A stretch of DNA of 64,000 nucleotides from Balaenoptera acutorostrata (lineage: Eukaryota > Chordata > Mammalia > Artiodactyla > Balaenopteridae), in contig NC_080065.1 of assembly GCF_949987535.1 (NCBI RefSeq), positions 37,921,239 to 37,985,238 on the forward strand, in the 5' to 3' direction. Shown here piece by piece: positions 40,276 to 53,974 of this stretch. How positions within the stretch are numbered: position 1 is the stretch's first letter; the number at the start of each line of letters is the position of its first letter. The notes under the pieces are model-generated. The model searched no databases, had not been told where the DNA came from, and was given only the letters and a program-made list of their open reading frames with translations. The position numbers were made by a program, and so were the translations under genes.

Positions 40276-42689
40276 AAATAATAATTGTGAACTAACAGCA
40301 TATAGAACATATATAGTATACGCAACATGAATCAGCCTTTCACTTAAAACAAATCACACTGGTTCAACAGGCTTCCTTTTCCTAAAGCAGGTTCTAAAAC
40401 TAGAAATGCTCTGTATTAGAGAAGGATGAGGTATATGTCCTATTTTTATGAAAGAAAAATTCTGCCCAGATATTTTTTTCTCCCCTCTTAGGTGGTCAAG
40501 GATAAAGGATGTTCACTAAGAACTAATGAAGCATCACTTAGAATGTACATATTTACAATGAAATTCAAAAGCCTAGGTTAATACTGTACAGACTGATAAA
40601 ACACAAATTTGTGAAACCTCAGAAATTATAGATACAAAGCCGAAAAGCCAAAAATAGCTACAATAAAATTCACCAATCCATCAAAAAAGGAGGATGTATT
40701 ATTAAAATGACTTTCTTTTAGGATCTCTGCACTAACAATAAAAAATAGCAACAAAATTCTGGAAGGATAATGGCATACAAATGACTTGCTGCAGTTGGTA
40801 TTGCTACCCCACAATGCAATGAAGTCCATTGTAGCTGAGATAAAGGAACTCTTACAGAGTTGCTGCACTGTTACCAAGCAACAAGAAATAACATGTCAGG
40901 ATTAGCACTTGATTTAATTTTTACCATCAATAAACCATACTTATATTCTGCTATTCTTCTGGATGTAAATGGTCATTAGGCTAAGAATTATTAATCTATA
41001 AGAGTACACACACACAAAAATATGCAGTGAAGTTAATACCTGGCATTCACCAAGTTCATGTTTTTTGTATTTACTGCTTCCTTGGTAGAAACAGCAAATA
41101 ATAACAGAATAGTGATTCTATTACTGAGAAGGTTATTTTGTCAAAATATTCAACTAAATCTTCACTAAATACATCTTCATTAGCATTGAAATATTCTCAA
41201 ATCAGTGTTGCATTTTATGAAAATTCAAGGAAATGAATGAATTGTCTTTAAATACTTTAATACTTCAAAATACGTAGAGTCAATCACTTCATTTAGTTTA
41301 GTTGTGTAAGGATATTATCATCTGTCAAAGCAATGCACATCTGTCTGAATTTGTAGCATGAAGAATTTATAGATATCTCTTTCAGAGTGGTATAGCAATC
41401 ACTTTTTAAAAAATGAAATCTAAAAGCATTAATAAAATCCTATAACTGAAAAACTAAAAAAGAAAAAAATGTAAATTAAGGATATTATATAATTTAACAG
41501 ACTTAAAAATCAGTCATTGTAAATGACATCCATAGCTCACCACATCATCCCCAAAGTTAACTCCTGGGAAGGTGACTGTATTATGCCTTAGGATCATGAG
41601 GTCCCAGGGTTCATGGGGGGTTGGTGGGAAGAGGGTGTTCCTTCTTTTTGCGTTGTATCAAACAGCTCTCTTACCTGCCTGTGTTTTTAAAGAACTTGTG
41701 TTGAGTGTTCAACTCAACTGGCCTGTGTGAATGAAGTAAAAAGGATTAGGATTCAACAGGTTCTTGCTGTCCTTATCTTCTCGCTAAGGAAGAGAAGTAG
41801 AGAGCACTACCAGGTAAATACTAAAGTGCAGTGAAGGGCATTTACTATATTATGCTTCACACAGTGAATGTCCAATTTGACATTTCAGCCAAGTTCTCAT
41901 AAATATCATGTCTCCAGGTCAACCAGCAATTTGTGCGTGGGCATAAATTCCATACAGGCATGGAGCAGTGGTCGCCTGTGTATGCATGTGTGTGCTTGAC
42001 GTTGCATCTGTCTAATGAAGTTTCTCAACATGGTTACATGTGTTTCTCTTGGGTGGATGGAATCTTTAATTTTTTCCTGTTTAGACCTATTTCTTTTTTC
42101 TTTTTACCGTCTCTTGGAAAAATTATGAGTTTCTCTGTAATATCAACTCATTAGCAATCTTAAGATTAAGAATAAAAGAACCTTAAGAGGAAAAGAGTTA
42201 TGTTTATCACTTGGGCAGTTTCACTTTTCCTGAAGCAGGACGGAATATAACCAGTCTCTAAAACATCGATACACTAATTGGCCTGCGTGGTGGAGATTAA
42301 ATGTTCACAGGATCCATTGAAGTGATTAGGTCGAATGGTTAAAATCCACTGTATTCCCACATCTTAGTGTAAAGTGAACTAACCACCAGTTTGACTTCTT
42401 CTGCAAAGATAATTCATGAGGTGTTGTCAACACAAAGTTCTCCAAACAGGTCCAGAGAGTCACAAAAGTCAGGAGGCTCCAAGCTCAAATTCACATTCTC
42501 CATTCATCTCAGAGTTTTAAAGTCAGATTTGGGCCTAGTCCTCTTGCGAACTATTACAAATGAACTAAAAACAGAAATCACATTTCACACAGCCTAGGAA
42601 GAAGATACTGCCATGATTCTCAAGACAGCTATCCTCATATAAGACTCCTCGGCCCACCACCTCAGACCGAAGAAAGGGGAGTACGTCAT

Positions 42690-43165
42690 CCCCAGTCTTC
42701 AAGTGCACCAGGAAGGCCCCATCTGCTCCTCTTTCCACCGCCCCGCTTGCTCCCCGCCGGAAGCTGCCAAGCCCCGCTTCCTCACTTCCCTGAGGTCTCT
42801 GCTCAACTGTCATCTCAGTGGGGCCTTCTGTTACTGACCAACCCATTCACAATTTCACTTTGGGGAACTCCCTGGCGGTCCAGGGGTTAGGACTCCACAG
42901 TCTCACTGCTGAGGGCCCGGGTTCAATCCCTGGTCAGGGAACTAAGATCCCACAGGCCATGCAGTGCAGACAAAAAAAAAGCAAAAACAAAAACCAAAAT
43001 TTAACTTTCTTCTCCTGACATTTCATGTCCCTTTTCATGCTTTGTTTCATCTCCTTAATATTTATCAATATCTAATATAATATATATTTTACTTATTTAT
43101 TGCACCTATTGTCAGTCTTGAGCATTATAATGTAAGCTCATGAGGGATACAATATCTGGTGATTA
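42690..43165 (+). mobile_element. L2 (LINE-2) 3' end, interrupted by a SINE
   Basis: 'tctgctcaactgtcatctca' and 'gtggggccttctgttactga' precede the SINE at 42862-42997. After it come 'tacttatttattgcacctat' and 'ataatgtaagctcatgaggg'. Together they follow the L2 tail. Confidence 0.7.
42862..42997 (+). mobile_element. Short CHR-type SINE inserted in an L2
   Basis: It begins 'ggggaactccctggcggtcc' and ends A-rich. The direct repeats are aatttcacttt (42851-42861) and aatttaacttt (42998-43008). Confidence 0.92.
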
Positions 43166-44153
43166 TTTCAAAATACTACAAGAGGAGGCAGGAGATGGCA
43201 GTGAAGACGGGGCAGGAGTGATCGTGGGTTGACAGTCATTGGAGCTGGAGGACGAGCTCAGATGGGTTCATTAAACTCTTCTGTTTACTGTTGTGTATGT
43301 CCATTAGCCTTCATAATAAACGTTAAAAACAAAATTTGTAATACCATTTACACTGCTATTTTCACCTTTCCTCATCCACCAATCAGGAACAACACATATC
43401 TTCTTGGCAGGATGGCAGATGTACCCCTAATCTTTTCCTCTAGTTAACCTCCTCTGGAGACATGGCATGTGCCAGGCCCTAGTACAGAACACAGAAGTCA
43501 CAGCTCCCAAATCTTGGCTCTTCTAAACAAAAAGTCTTAGGATATCTTTGGAAAATAATTTTCCATATGTCCATACCTTATGACTTAGAATGATTTTTAA
43601 GGGACTGATAACCACAATATTCCTGACAGTGGCTCTCTCTGCAGGAAAGGCAGGCAGATGAAAATGAGAATAAGCAATCTGCCAATCCTTACCTTAGGTG
43701 GGTTCGTAGGTGTTCAATTTATTATTGTGCTTTATAACCCACACAGGCTACGTGTATATAATACTTGTATGCATCAAATATCATTTAATATGAACAATTC
43801 TTTCATAAGCAAATATATAAATATACCATAATATAAATATAATAAAAATAACTTTATTGAAGTCATGGTGATGAATGTGTTTGTCTTAACTAAAAGCTGA
43901 AATTAGCCAAAATAGCTGAAGACGCCTTGCATAAACCTTGCCATCTTCCAACACCAACCAGGGCACACACCTGACGAAACCAGCTGGGTTATTTTGGTCA
44001 CAGGTAACCTCAACAGCCTTCGGTGGCTGAGTCAGATGACCTTTCCTGACAGCACAGGCATGCCAGGCTGCTTGCAGGAGACAAAGCATCAACAGGCTCC
44101 TGAGTGAAGCACTGCCGCCCCTCCCCCTGAGTTTTCTATTATAAGTTGCTTTA

Positions 44154-44469
44154 GGGCCTTCCCTGGTGGCGCAGTGGTTGAGAGTCTGCCTGCCAATGCA
44201 GGGGACACGGGTTCGAGCCCTGGTCTGGGAAGATCCCACATGCCGCGGAGCAACTAGGCCCGTGAGCCACAACTACTGAGCCTGCGTGTCTGGAGCCTGT
44301 GCTCCGCAACAGGAGAGGCTGCGATAGTGAGAGGCCCGCGCGCCGCGATGAAGAGTGGCCCCCGCTTGCCACAACTAGAGAGGGCCCTCGCACAGAAACG
44401 AAGACCCAACACAGCCATAAATAAAATAAATAAATTAATTAATTTAAAAAAATAATTAAGAAAAAAAAA
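44154..44469 (+). mobile_element. Long CHR-type SINE with one 'aactactga' module
   Basis: It begins 'gggccttccctggtggcgca' and ends poly-A. A target-site duplication aagttgcttta lies at 44143-44153 and 44470-44480. Confidence 0.94.
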
Positions 44470-45201
44470 AAGTTGCTTTAAAAAAAAAAAAATGTAAAGA
44501 CAGGTAACTTCCCAGAGAAACACAGCCTGACTGGATATGCACCCAGGAGACTGGCTGAGGGGCTCATGGGAAGTTGAAGGGTTAACAGACCCTTACAAAA
44601 GCCAAATGAGTTCCACAGTACTGCTGTTACTTATACACATGGAACGCAATGCCAAGAGTTGTTCCCTGGCTGGTTTTGCACTTAAACTTGTGAAGTTTAT
44701 CAGGGAAGATTCCACCCACTTAAAGAGGAGGTCCAGAAATAACACTGTCCTAAAAAGAGAAATATCTTTCTGGCGTGTATGCCAATATGTGCACCCACTT
44801 GTACTATTTTCCCCAAGTAACTACCCCCAGTTCCTTAAGAGACGGGGAAAGAGACAGCCAGTCTTCACTATGTCACAACTTTGTGGCAAAACATGCAAAC
44901 GGCTGCAGGTTTTAAGAATGCAAATGCAATATTCATATCGGTTCCATTAAAGGGGAAAACAGACATAATTGGTTTTCCACAACTCATAAGTTTGTTTACA
45001 ACACATTTGAAAGGCAAAATTTTTCCAAAAAGGAGCAATATCCCACTTTTAGAGAAACCAGAAATAATTCATGTCAAGGGCCAATTTGGTATTTTCTTCA
45101 ATTCAAGATGAATATACTGGTTTACCTCTTGTCAATTGGAGGAGAAATTATGAACCAAAAAAGCAAGAGACAGCTTTATGTTCCTTTGCCACCCTGCTTC
45201 T

Positions 45202-45571
45202 TTTTTCTTTTTTTTTTAATTTATTTATTTAATTTATTATTTTTTTTTGGCTGCATTGTGTCTTTGTTGCTGTGCATGGGCTTTCTCTAGTTGCGGCAAG
45301 CGGGGGCTACTCTTCATTACAATGCACGGGCTTCTCATTGCGGTGGCTTCTCTTGCTGCAGAGCATGGGCTCTAAGCACGTGGGCTTCAGTAGTTATGTC
45401 ACATGGACTCAGTAGTTCTGGCTCGTGGGCTCTAGAGCACAGGCTCAGTAGTTGTGGTGCACAGGCTTAGTTACTCCGCGGCATGTGAGATCTTCCTGGA
45501 CCAGGGCTCGAACCCGTATCCCCTGCATTGGCAGGAGGATTCTTAACCACTGCGTCACCAGGGAAGTCCCC
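45202..45571 (-). mobile_element. Long CHR-type SINE, minus strand
   Basis: The plus strand reads poly-T, 'ggctgcattgtgtctttgtt', and ends 'gcgtcaccagggaagtcccc'. A perfect 15-bp target-site duplication, tgccaccctgcttct, lies at 45187-45201 and 45572-45586. Confidence 0.95.
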
Positions 45572-46319
45572 TGCCACCCTGCTTCTACATGCAAAAAGAC
45601 TTTAAGATATCTGAGGGAATTATCATTAATATTTTAGATATTTATAGTTCTACCCCTCTCTTACCTCCCATAGAACTCAAGTTATAGGGGGTAACCAGGG
45701 AGAAAGGCTGAAAAGATGCAGCACCAGGGGGTGGAGTGGTGCTTTAGGAGACAGGCTCTACCCCAGATCCAGCTACTGAAAAGTCCTCCATGTCCTCATC
45801 TATAAGAGAAAGGAGATGAGCTAAGAGTTCTAAAAAAAAAAAAGGCTTTGTCTGAAATGTAGGGTGTAGTCATTGTTAAAGCTCCCACTGCTTAAGATAC
45901 TGCAGTACAAGAATAGACATTCAATCACCATGTTCAGGGAAGTTTGTGAAAAGCTGCACAGTTCAGAGATGTAACACAACAGAATGAACAGAATCCAAGA
46001 GGAAGAATGAATGAATCCACAGGGCTATTGATCACAGGATGATGCTTCTCTCAAAGCCCTCTTGGAGGTAGATGGTGCAGGAGGCAAAAAGACCATAATT
46101 GGAATAACTGGCAAGGAAAGCTGGGGGGTAGAGGAATATATTGGCCAAAACCTCCCAATCTGCTTGATTCTAATAGTTAGCACTGAAATGGACTACTTCC
46201 AGAGATTCAATACCTTTCAAGATTTTGAAACACCATCCATTGATGATGATTTGAGAATATTTCATAAAATAGTGGAAAAGTGCAGACACCCCAGAATCAG
46301 TCATTCTGTGGTTCTATCC

Positions 46320-46515
46320 TAGCTCCATCTAGCTGTGTGACATCAGGTATATAACCTAACCTCTCTGTGCTTTTAAGTCCTTATTTGTAAGATAAGGATA
46401 ATAATGATTCCTACCTCATAAGACTATTGTTAACATTAAAAAAATTAACAATAACCATAAAGAATACAGCAGTGACTAACACATAATAAATACTTGATTA
46501 ATAGTAACTATTATT
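46320..46515 (+). repeat. MIR SINE
   Basis: 'agctgtgtgacatcaggtat', 'aacctctctgtgcttttaag' and 'gataaggataataatgattc' follow the MIR core closely, with the usual 3' continuation. Confidence 0.8.
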
Positions 46516-46989
46516 ATTGTTAATATTTAACAGGCAGGAAAATATGCAGGTAATTTAAGATCTCTGAAGACTCCTGTTAGACCAGCTCATAATCATCCAT
46601 CTCACTAGGACCACTGTACAATAAAGTAGGATAGGGCTACAGGAAAAGAATTACAAAGTCCTAAAGGCCACTGCAGGTAACAGAGTGCACAAAACATAGC
46701 ACAGAAGAGGAGCTGGAGGTCCAGGGTAGTCACTAGACTAAGAATAATACAAAACTCACAGTCCAGATAGATTTTTTGTTATCAGAAGACACCCAATCTA
46801 TTCATCATCCCCAATTCCAAATTATCTTCTACATCCAAGAGCACAGGTTCTTACAATTCAAGCTGAAGGCATGTGGACCTTTTCTACTATGAGCATGCAG
46901 AGGGAGCAGGCTTACAATAATTTATTGTCTAAACTGCTGTTTTGCTTACATTCCTAAACTAGAATGACAAATTATATTTCATCTTGATC

Positions 46990-47185
46990 CTTCCAATTAG
47001 GCTCTGTCCAATCAAACTTTCTCCATTGATGACAATATTCTTTATCTATGTTGATCAACACAATAGTCACGAGCATATGTAGCTACCGAAGAGAAACTGA
47101 ATTTCTACTTTATCTAATTTTAATTAATTTAAATTTTAAAAGTCGCATGTGGCTAGTGGCTACCATGTTGGACAGTGTGGGTATA
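46990..47185 (+). mobile_element. hAT-Charlie-type nonautonomous element
   Basis: 'aaattttaaaagtcgcatgt', 'ggctagtggctaccatgttg' and 'gacagtg' form the characteristic end of a common mammalian hAT element. The left part is decayed. Name not assigned. Confidence 0.65.
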
Positions 47186-47892
47186 ATCAATTGGGAGTGG
47201 TCATCAGCAGCGCTATATTGAAAGGGATCCTAATGTGAGTCTATGTCTAACAGGACAGAATGCTGTGAATCAGAGACGTCTGTTCTAGGACACAGGGAGG
47301 GCAGCTTTTATCATATTTGCAGGATCAATTAAAGGATTTTATCTCCCCTTCCCTTATGCCGACAGAGAACCTCTCTTTCCTAATATCTACATTAATTCTC
47401 AGACAGTAGAGAGTCACTTCCTGCTTTTGGAAGAGATAAGATTGGCTGAAAAGAACCAGATTATAAAAGAAGGAAAAAAAGAAATTCACCCAGGACAATG
47501 CATACTGCCCCATGGTACTCAGAGAAAAAATACTGGTCTGTGGCAGTTTTACAGAAGTACATACAATCAAAAGAGGGTTAAACTATCAGTTGTTTTAAGT
47601 TACGCTATAGGCTTTTTTTCAGTACTGTTACAGATGTGTGCAATGGACAGATCATTAAGATGATTCGATTAAAAAAAAAAAAGATCGCGCAGAGAGAGTA
47701 CACCACATTATCCATTTTAAATGCAGAAAATATACTGAAGCCATTGCAAAAGAAACCACCCTGCCAGTGTTGAAAGTACCACATGCCCCAGCACTTTAAA
47801 AATAATACACTTCAAACACTGTAAATTAACTATACTTCCATAAAAGAGGAAGAAAACAAACAAAAAAACCGAAGCCAAACTATGGCTATCTA

Positions 47893-47913
47893 CTAATAAT
47901 AATAATAATAATA
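47893..47913 (+). repeat. (AAT)n microsatellite
   Basis: Seven AAT-type units in 'actaataataataataata'. Confidence 0.85.
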
Positions 47914-48800
47914 TACTTCACTTTTCAAGACAGAAACAGAATTCTAACATCTGATTATTTCAAAAATATGGCAGCACTGCCTCCATGAAATACCATCTTG
48001 GGCAAGCATATGGAGGAATGAAAAAATGCCAGGTAGAATACCACCATCACAAGAAAAATCAAGAACATATATTCTCATTTCCAGATCACAGGATGGGTTC
48101 CTATAAAGCCCTCCCATGGGAAAGCTATCTCAAATGCCCAAGAAAATTTGGTTCCAAAGTGATCCTCATAGCCTAAACGAATCATTTTCAAGTCTCCTTT
48201 CAGGTTCAAATATGTATAAACAAAATGGCAGGATTTTGGTATAAGCACCTATTTCTGTCCCAGAGCTTGAACCCTGGGAAAGTTCTAAAATTATTCTAGT
48301 GTCTCCCAAACCCTGAGATGTCCAAAGGCGAGTCAGTTAGTGCCTTAATTCAACTGTTCCGAATAGAACCACATCAAAGCAATGAGCTTAGCCTCCTTCT
48401 TCCTTAAAGTATCACCAGTATCTAACAGTAAGATAAGGAACTTCTCCTAATACAACTTACTATTTTCCTAGGATTCTGTATACAAGAATTCATCTGGAGA
48501 CAAACTGGAGAACAATTATACCACAGACAGAAGTCCACCAACTAGAGTGAAGGTTCTGAGCCCCACATCAGGCTTCCCAAACCGGGGGTCCAGCAACAGG
48601 AGGAGGAATTCCCAGAGAATCAAACTTTGAAGGTTAGCGGGATTTGACTGCAGGACTTCGACAGGACTGGGGGAAACAGAGACTCCACTCCTGGAAGGCA
48701 CACACGAAGTAGTGTGTGCATCAGGACCCGGGGGAAGGAGCAGTTACCCCATAGGAGATTTAACCAGACCTATCTGCTAGTGTTGGAGGGTCTCCAGCGA

Positions 48801-48818
48801 GGGGGGGGCGGGGGGGGC
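48801..48818 (+). repeat. G-run tract within the L1 5' UTR
   Basis: Eight Gs, a C, then seven Gs ('ggggggggcgggggggc'). Potential G-quadruplex-forming DNA on the L1 sense strand. Confidence 0.7.
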
Positions 48819-49194
48819 AGCTGTGCCTCACCACTGGGACAAGGACACTGGCAGCAGAAGTTCTGGAAAGTACTCCTTGGCATGAGCCCTCCCAGAGTCC
48901 ACCATTAGCCCCACCAAAGAGCCTCTAGGCTCCAGTGCTGGGTTGCCTCAGGCCAAACAACCAACAGGGCGGGAAGTCAGCCCCACCCATCAGCAGACAA
49001 GTGGATTAAAGTTTTACTGAGCTCTGTCCACCAGAGCAACACCCAGCTCTACCAACCACCAGTCCCTCCTATCAGGAAGCTTGCACAAGCCTCTTAGATA
49101 GCCTCATCTACCAGAGGGCAGACAGCAGAAACAAGAAGAACTACAATCCTGCAGCCTGTGGAACAAAAACGACATTCACATAAAGACAGACAAA

Positions 49195-50130
49195 ATGAAA
49201 AGGCAGACGACTATGTACCAGATGAAGGAACAAGATAAAGCCCCAGAAAAACACCTAAATGAAGCGGAGATAGGCAAACTTCCAGAAAAAGAATTCAGAA
49301 TAGTGATAGTGAAATTAATCCAGGACCTCAGAAAAAGAATGGAGGCAAAGATCGAGATGATGCAAGAAATGTTTCACAGAGACCTAGAAGAATTAAAGAA
49401 CAAACATCTAGAAGAATTAAAGAACAAACAAACAGAGATGAACAATACAATAACTGAAATGAAAAATACACTAGAAGGAATCAATAACAGAATAACTGCG
49501 GCGGAAGAACGGATAAGTGACCTGGAAGACAGAATGGTGGAATTCACTGCTGCGGAACAGAATAAAGAAAAAAGAATGAAAAGAAATGAAGTCAATCTAA
49601 GAGACCTCTGGGACAACATTAAATGAACCAACATTCGCATTATAGGGATTATAGGAGAAGAGAGAGAGGACCCGAGAAAATATTTGAAGGGATTATAGTC
49701 GAAAACTTCCCTAACATGGGAAGGAAATAGCCACCCAAGTCCAGGAAGCGCGGAGAGTCCCAGGCAGGATAAACACAAGGAGAAACACGCCAACACACAT
49801 AGTAATCACATTAAGAAAAATTAAAGACAAAGAAAAATTATTAAAAACAAGGGAAAAACGAAAAATAACATACAAGGAAACTCCCATAAGGTTAAGAGCT
49901 GATTTCTCAGCAGAAACTCTACAAGCCAGAAGGGGGTGGCACGATATATTTAAAGTGATGAAAGGGAAGAACCTAGAACCATGATTACTCTACCCGGTAA
50001 GGATCTCATTCAAATTCAATGGAGAAATCAAAAGCTTTACAGACAAGCAAAAGCTAACAGAATTCAGCACAACCAAACTAGCTCTACAACTAATGCTACA
50101 GGAACTTCTCTAAGTGGGAAACACAATAGA
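49195..50130 (+). pseudogene. LINE-1 ORF1 (RNA-binding protein), broken
   Basis: ORF1p is the trimeric RNA chaperone of L1. The open part (143 codons) covers the N-terminus and coiled coil (MKNTLEGINNRITAAEERIS, then DLEDRM) and stops after LWDNIK at 49624-49626. Downstream, in shifted frames, the RRM/C-terminal-domain remnants can be followed ('IIGIIGEE', 'LSADFSAETL'-like near 49900). At least one stop and further shifts separate them. The coiled coil carries an in-frame 24-bp tandem duplication (49384-49431), giving LEELKNKH twice. Confidence 0.93.
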
Positions 50131-50171
50131 AGAAAAGAACCTACAAAAACAAACCAATAACAATTAAGAAA

Positions 50172-53100
50172 ATGGTAATAGGAACATACATATCGATAAT
50201 TACCTTAAACGTGAATGGATTAAATGCTCCAACCAAAAGACACAGGCTCACTGAATGGATACAAAAACAAGACCCATATATATGCTGTCTACAAGAGACC
50301 CACTTCAGACCTAGGGACACATACAGACTCAAAGTGAGGGGATGGAAGAAGATATTCCATGCAAATAGAAATCAAAAGAAAGCTGGAATAGCAGTACTCA
50401 TATCAGATAAAATAGACTTTAAAATAAAGAATGTTACAAGAGACAAGGAAGGACACTACATAATAATCGAGGGATCAATCCAAGAAGAAGATATAACAAT
50501 TATAAATACATATGCACCCAACATAGGAGCACCTCAATACATAAGGCAACTGCTAACAGCTATAAAAGAGGAAACTGAGAGTAACACAATAATACTGGGG
50601 GACTTTAACATCTCACTTACACCAATGGACAGATCATCCAAACAGAATATTAATAAGGAAACACAAGCTTTAAATGACACAACAGACCAGACAGATTTAA
50701 TTGATATTTATAGGACATTCCATCCAAAAAACTGCAGATTACACTTTCTTCTCAAGTGCACATGGAACATTCTCCAGGATAGATCACATCTTGGGTCACA
50801 AATCAAGCCTCAGTAAATTTAAGAATACTGAAATCATATCAAGCATCTTTTCCGGCCACAACGTTATGAGATTGGAAATAAGTTACAGGGAAAAACACGT
50901 AAAAAGCACAAACACATGGAGGCTAAAAAGTACGTTACTAAATAACCAAGAGATCACTGAAGAAATCGAAGAGGAAATCACAAAATACCTAGAGACAATT
51001 GACAAGAAAAACACGATGATCCAAACCCTATGGGATGCAGCAAAAGCAGTTCTAAGAGGGAAGTATATAGCAATACAAGCCTACCTCAAGAAACAACAAA
51101 CATCTCAAATAAACCATCTAACCTTACAAGGAACTAGAGAAAGAAGAACAAACAAAATCCAAAGTTAGTAGAAGGAAAGAAATCATAAAGATCAGAGCAG
51201 AAATAAAAAAAATAGATACAAAGAAAACAATAGCAAAGATCAATAAAACTAAAAGCTGGTTCTTTGGGAAGATAAACAAAACTGATAAACCTTTAGCCAG
51301 ACTCAACAAGAAAAAGAGGGAGAGGACTCAAATCAATAAAATTAGAAATGAAAAAGAAGTTACAACGGACACTGCAGTAATACAGAGCATCATAAGAGAC
51401 TACTACAAGCAACACTGTGCCAATTAAATAGACGACCTGGAAGAAATGGACAGATTCTTAGAAAGGTATAACCTTCCAAGACTGAACCAGGAAGAAATAG
51501 AAAATATGAACAGACCAATCACAAGTAATGAAATTGAAACTGTGATTAAAAATCTTCCAACAAACAAAAGTCCAGGACCAGATGGCTTCACAGGTGAATT
51601 CTATCAAACATTTAGAGAAGAGCTAACACCCATCCTTTTCAAACTCTTCCAAAATATAGCAGAGGAAGGAACACTCCCAAACTCATTCTGAGGCCACCAT
51701 CACCCTGATACCTAACAGACAAAGATACTACAAAAAAAGAAAATTACAGACCAATATCACTGATGAATATAGATGCAAAAATCCTCAACAAAATACTAGC
51801 AAACAGACTCCAACAACACATTAAAAGGATCATACACCATGATCAAGTGGGGTTTATCCCAGAGATGCAAGGATTCTTCAATATACGCAACTCAATCAAT
51901 GTGATACACCATATTAACAAATTGAAGAATAAGAACCATATGATCATCTCAATAGATGCAGAAAAAGCTTTTGACAAATTCAACATCCATTTATGATAAA
52001 AACTCTCCAGAAAGTAGGCATAGAGGGAAACTACCTCAACATAATAAAGGCCATATATGACAAACCCACAGCAAACATCATTCTCAAGGGTGAAAAACTG
52101 AAAGCATTTCCTCTAAGATCAGGAACAAGACAAGGATGTCCACTCTTGCCACTATTATTCAACATAGTTTTGGAAGTCTTAGCTGTGGCAATCAGAGAAG
52201 AAAAAGAAATAAAAGGAATACAAATTGGAAAAGAAGAAGTAAAACTGTCACGGTTTGCAAATGACATTATAGTATACATAGATAATCCTAAAGATGCCAC
52301 CAGAAAACTACTAGAGCTAATCAATGAAGCTGGTAAAGTTGCAGGATACAAAATTAATGCACAGAAATCTCTTGCAGTCCTATACACTAACAACGAAAGA
52401 TCAGAAAGAGAAATTAAGGAAACAATCCCATTCACCATTACAACAAAAAGAATAAAATACCTAGGAATAAACCTACCTAAGGAGGCAAAAGACCTGTACT
52501 CAGAAAACTATAAGACACTGATGAAAGAAATCAAAGACAACACAAACAGATGGAGAGATATACCATGTTCTTGGATTGGAAGAATCAATATTGTGAAAAT
52601 GACTATACTACCCAAAGCAATCTACAGATTCAGTGCAATTCCTATCAAATTACCAGTGGCATTTTTTACAGAACTAGAACAAAAAATCTTAAAATTTGTA
52701 TGGAGACACAAAAGACCCAGAATAGACAAAGCAATCTTGAGCGGAAAAAAATGGATCTGGAGGAATCAGACTCCCTGACTTCAGACTATACTACAAAGCT
52801 ACAGTAATCAAGACAATATGGTACTGGCACAAAAACAGAAATATAGATCAACAGAACAGGATAGAAAGCCCAGAGATAAACCCACGCACCTATGCTCAAC
52901 TAATCTATGACAAAGGAGGCAAGGATATACATGGAGAAAAGACAGTCTCTTCAGTAAGTGGGGCTGGGAAAACTGGGCAGCTACATGTAAAAGAATGAAA
53001 TTAGAACACTCCCTAACACCATACACAAAAATAAACTCAAAATGGATTAAAGACCTAAATGTAAGACCAGACACTATAAAGCTCTTAGAGGATAACATAG

Positions 53101-53974
53101 AACACTCTAACATAAATTACAGCAATATCTTTTTTGACCCACCTCCTAGAGTAATGGAAATAAAAACAAAAATAAACAAATGGGACCTAATGAAACTTCA
53201 AAGCTTTTGCACCACAAAGGAAACTATAAACAGGACAAAAAGACAACCCTCAGAATGGGAGAAAATATTTGCAAAAGAAACAATGAACAAAGGATTAATC
53301 TCCAAAATATATAAACAGCTCATGCAGCTCAATATTAAAAAAACAAGCAACCCAATCAAAAAATGGGCATTTGAAAACCTAAATGGACATTTCTCCAAAG
53401 AAGACATACAGATGGCCAAGAGGCACACAGAAAGCTGGTTAACATCACTAATTATAAGAGAAATGCAAATCAAAACTGCAATGAGGTGTCACCTCACACA
53501 GGTCAGAATGGCCATCATCAGAAAATCTACAAACAACAAATGCTGCAGAGGGTGTGGAGAAAAGGGAACCCTCTTACACTGTTGGTGGGAATGTCAATTG
53601 ATACAGCCACTATGGAGAACAGTATGGAGGTTCCTTAAAAAACTACAAATAGAATTACCTTATGACCCAGCAATACCACTACTGGGCATATACCCAGACA
53701 AAACCATAATTCAAAAAGACAGATGCACCCCAATATTCATTGCAGCACTATTTACAATAGCCAGGTCATGGAAGCAAGCTAAATGCCCACTGACAGAAGA
53801 ATGGATAAAGAAGATGTGTTCCATATTTACAATAGCATATTACTCAGCCATAGAAAGGAACAAAATTGGGTCATTTGTAGAGAGTGGATGGACCTAGAGA
53901 CTGTCATACAGAGTGAAGTAAGTCAGAAAGAAAAAAACAAATATCATATATTAACGCATATATGTGGAATCTAG
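50172..53974 (+). pseudogene. LINE-1 ORF2 (endonuclease-reverse transcriptase), broken
   Basis: The AP-like endonuclease domain is at 50172 to about 50880, with NVNGLNAPTKR and LQETHF visible. A frameshift near 50740 moves the frame to 'FSRIDHILGHK'. The reverse transcriptase lies at about 51440-52700 in several frames ([22 protein letters not shown]); breaks fall near 51165, 51690-51760 and 51995. The catalytic FADD box reads FAND (52254-52265), so a metal-binding Asp is lost. The Cys-rich C-terminus [18 protein letters not shown] lies near 53540, and the frame ends at HICGI. The number of breaks argues for a copy long inactive. Confidence 0.95.

Noticed and set aside
44537..44950. A 137-codon plus-strand open frame
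   Set aside because: No recognisable domain, no splice support, and ordinary intronic composition between a SINE and unique DNA. Chance frames of this size are expected in 64 kb.
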